Shown: positions 62,576-64,000 of the stretch, in pieces | How positions within the stretch are numbered: position 1 is the stretch's first letter | Layout of the letters: each line of letters begins with the position of its first letter | Assembly (NCBI GenBank): GCA_951217055.1 | Contig: OX578280.1 | Coordinates: forward strand, 3,968,001 to 4,032,000 | Source of the DNA: Gerris lacustris | Taxonomy: Eukaryota; Arthropoda; Insecta; Hemiptera; Gerridae | Direction: 5' to 3' | DNA: 64,000 nt | Translations under genes and position numbers: made by a program | Notes under the pieces: model-generated | Seen by the model: the letters and a program-made list of their open reading frames with translations, nothing else | Databases searched by the model: none | Told to the model about the DNA's origin: nothing

Positions 62576-64000
62576 GTTCGTATTACAATTTAAGTTAATT
62601 CTGACAGCATGGAAATATTGTAAAAATCAGGAGGAGCTAATAAGAGCTCGAGATTTCGACTTGTAGAAGGTAGGGCCAACAAGACAAACAAAAATGTCAC
62701 CAGCATATGGACTTGGCCCCCTAGATTATAGGCCTAGTGGATTTATTATTTCCCACACCTAATTTGGCCAACCTGAGCTGTCAGAGTTAATTCTGACTGT
62801 TGTAATACTAAAGTAGTATTTTTTTTTACAAATTAAACTCGTGAATTTAGCTACCATTAGGCTTTAACAATTGTAATATTTTTAATTTTGAAAGAAAAGG
62901 ACATTTATTCTTCTAAAGTATAGTATTAAAAAATAATGGAGCATAATATTCATTATTATTGCTTTGTAGTAATTGTTACATTGTAGATAATAGGTTTGTT
63001 GCAACCAAGCAGTGTACTGTCCGCGGGTTCGTCACAGGCATGCTCAATGGATAATAGGTGTTCCAACCTGACTTGTGACAGTGTTGTATACCGTCCTCCA
63101 AACTGTTCTAACATGCGCAGGGATCGTTTGCGAACTGTTTACTGTACCGTCCAAATGATCCTCTGACAATACCAGGTACTGGTTTGTATGACATGCGCAC
63201 TTCAATAGGAAGGTTCCCTAACTGTTAGGTTTCCTTGAATGTTTTTTAATACAGTGCAAAGTACAGTCCTAAACCCGTTCCAACCTGACATGATTTTATT
63301 ACAGCACAATGTTAGCGAGTGTGTATATAACCTGTCCTAAACGATTTCCCAACGAACTGCAAGACGGTATAAATAGGGGGGATTGGAACAAACCTAATAT
63401 TTCTTAACAACATTGTCATTATCTTCAAACATAAAAATTGCATTTATCATGTCTTGAAAACCATTAATAGTACCTTATTCTGACTTATTTAAAGGTTGTT
63501 ACATATCGTCGTGTGGTAGAAATCATCTGTTAAAAGTACTCAAATAAGTTTTTCATAAATTCAAATTTGATTTTATAAAATCAATTTTTTTTTAAGAATG
63601 TATTTATATTGTATTAACATTTTTTTTTAAAATTTATTTGTTACCAAAGAGGATAAAAAATGGCATGCAAGAACTTAGTTTCTGAGTTACCTTTTCTTTC
63701 CATAAAACTATGATCAGTATGTGCGTTATGACTTTTGAGACGTGCGAAACGTGAGTTATGACATGTATGAAAGTTGGCTGTAGGTGTACCCTTTATTAAT
63801 TCTGTATCTGGTAGTGGATCCTTTAAGGGTTAAAGTGAAATAAATTACTTCAATTCATTCTCATGGGCAACGTTTCGGCCTGACCGGCCATTATCAAGCC
63901 TAAAAATGTATATTTTAATCAATAAAACTACAATAATTAACATGACATAACACCAAGAAGGATAAGTTCAGAAATGTTGCTTTACCTTATAGTAACAAAC
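62576..64000. other. intergenic, no gene seen
   Basis: No exon was recognised. Less AT-biased text at 63005-63200 carries repeated TACTGTACCGTCC / CATGCGCA words. A Penelope-type hairpin CTTGATAATGGCC...GGCCGAAACG lies at 63869-63898 on the minus strand. Confidence 0.4.

Overview
The window is animal nuclear DNA, almost certainly insect. It is AT-rich and intron-dominated. Only one host gene can be reconstructed: the 3' two thirds of alpha-catenin on the + strand. Its conceptual protein is very close to what I know of Drosophila alpha-Cat (for example WDDTGNDIIVLAKHMC and the ending KVQNPIKVLSEFQSP). The window opens inside an upstream intron, and the first visible exon starts at 2083. Exons at 2083-2200, 3187-3436, 7743-7943, 9378-9529, one of two alternative exons (24055-24124 or 24185-24263), an optional 54-nt exon (24617-24670), 30031-30098, 31666-31847, 32647-32887, 36605-36721 and 60616-60780 join in frame to a TAA stop. 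Together they give about 523 residues: the middle (M) domain, the acidic phospho-linker, the actin-binding domain and the C-terminal tail. I cannot name the insect. Introns up to 23.9 kb and the repeat diversity argue against a compact genome such as Drosophila.

The main biological point is the linker. Two tandem exons only 60 nt apart have identical phases (0 in, 1 out). Splicing them together makes an immediate TAA, and skipping both breaks the frame, so exactly one must be used. They encode alternative acidic linkers between the M domain and the actin-binding domain, the place where vertebrate alphaE-catenin is phosphorylated by CK2 and CK1. One version has Thr and the other Glu at the position that aligns with the CK2 site. 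The 54-nt cassette just downstream can lengthen the linker by 18 residues.

Nearly everything else is layered mobile DNA in the introns. Foldback families: a tRNA-like-bearing family (four copies), an AGTCCAGGAGATA family (four copies) and a TACTACG family (two copies). DNA elements: six pogo/Tigger-type elements with TA targets, one carrying a CENP-B-type transposase relic; two hAT elements with 8-bp target duplications; Harbinger-like hairpins; a Tc1/mariner-like element with a transposase C-terminus; and a P-element transposase relic. Retroelements: two 5'-truncated non-LTR insertions with 12-bp target duplications, an R1-like 3' end, another LINE tail, several Penelope-like termini, a BEL/Pao scrap, and two copies of a tRNA-derived SINE. 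Gene scraps: a MADF-domain fragment and a probable PRP4-kinase retropseudogene.

The 23.9-kb last intron (36722-60615) holds the largest structures. One is a 379-bp direct repeat that I see as identical (43826-44204 and 45268-45646). Another is a foldback carrying several nested insertions (45703-48256). The third is a 2.9-kb palindrome with about 820-bp arms (48263-51187) built from a decayed element whose protein has a nuclease-like GEDTNLL/HAFTGCDT region and a CXC cysteine cluster. After the last exon come the 3' UTR and further palindromic repeats to the end of the window.
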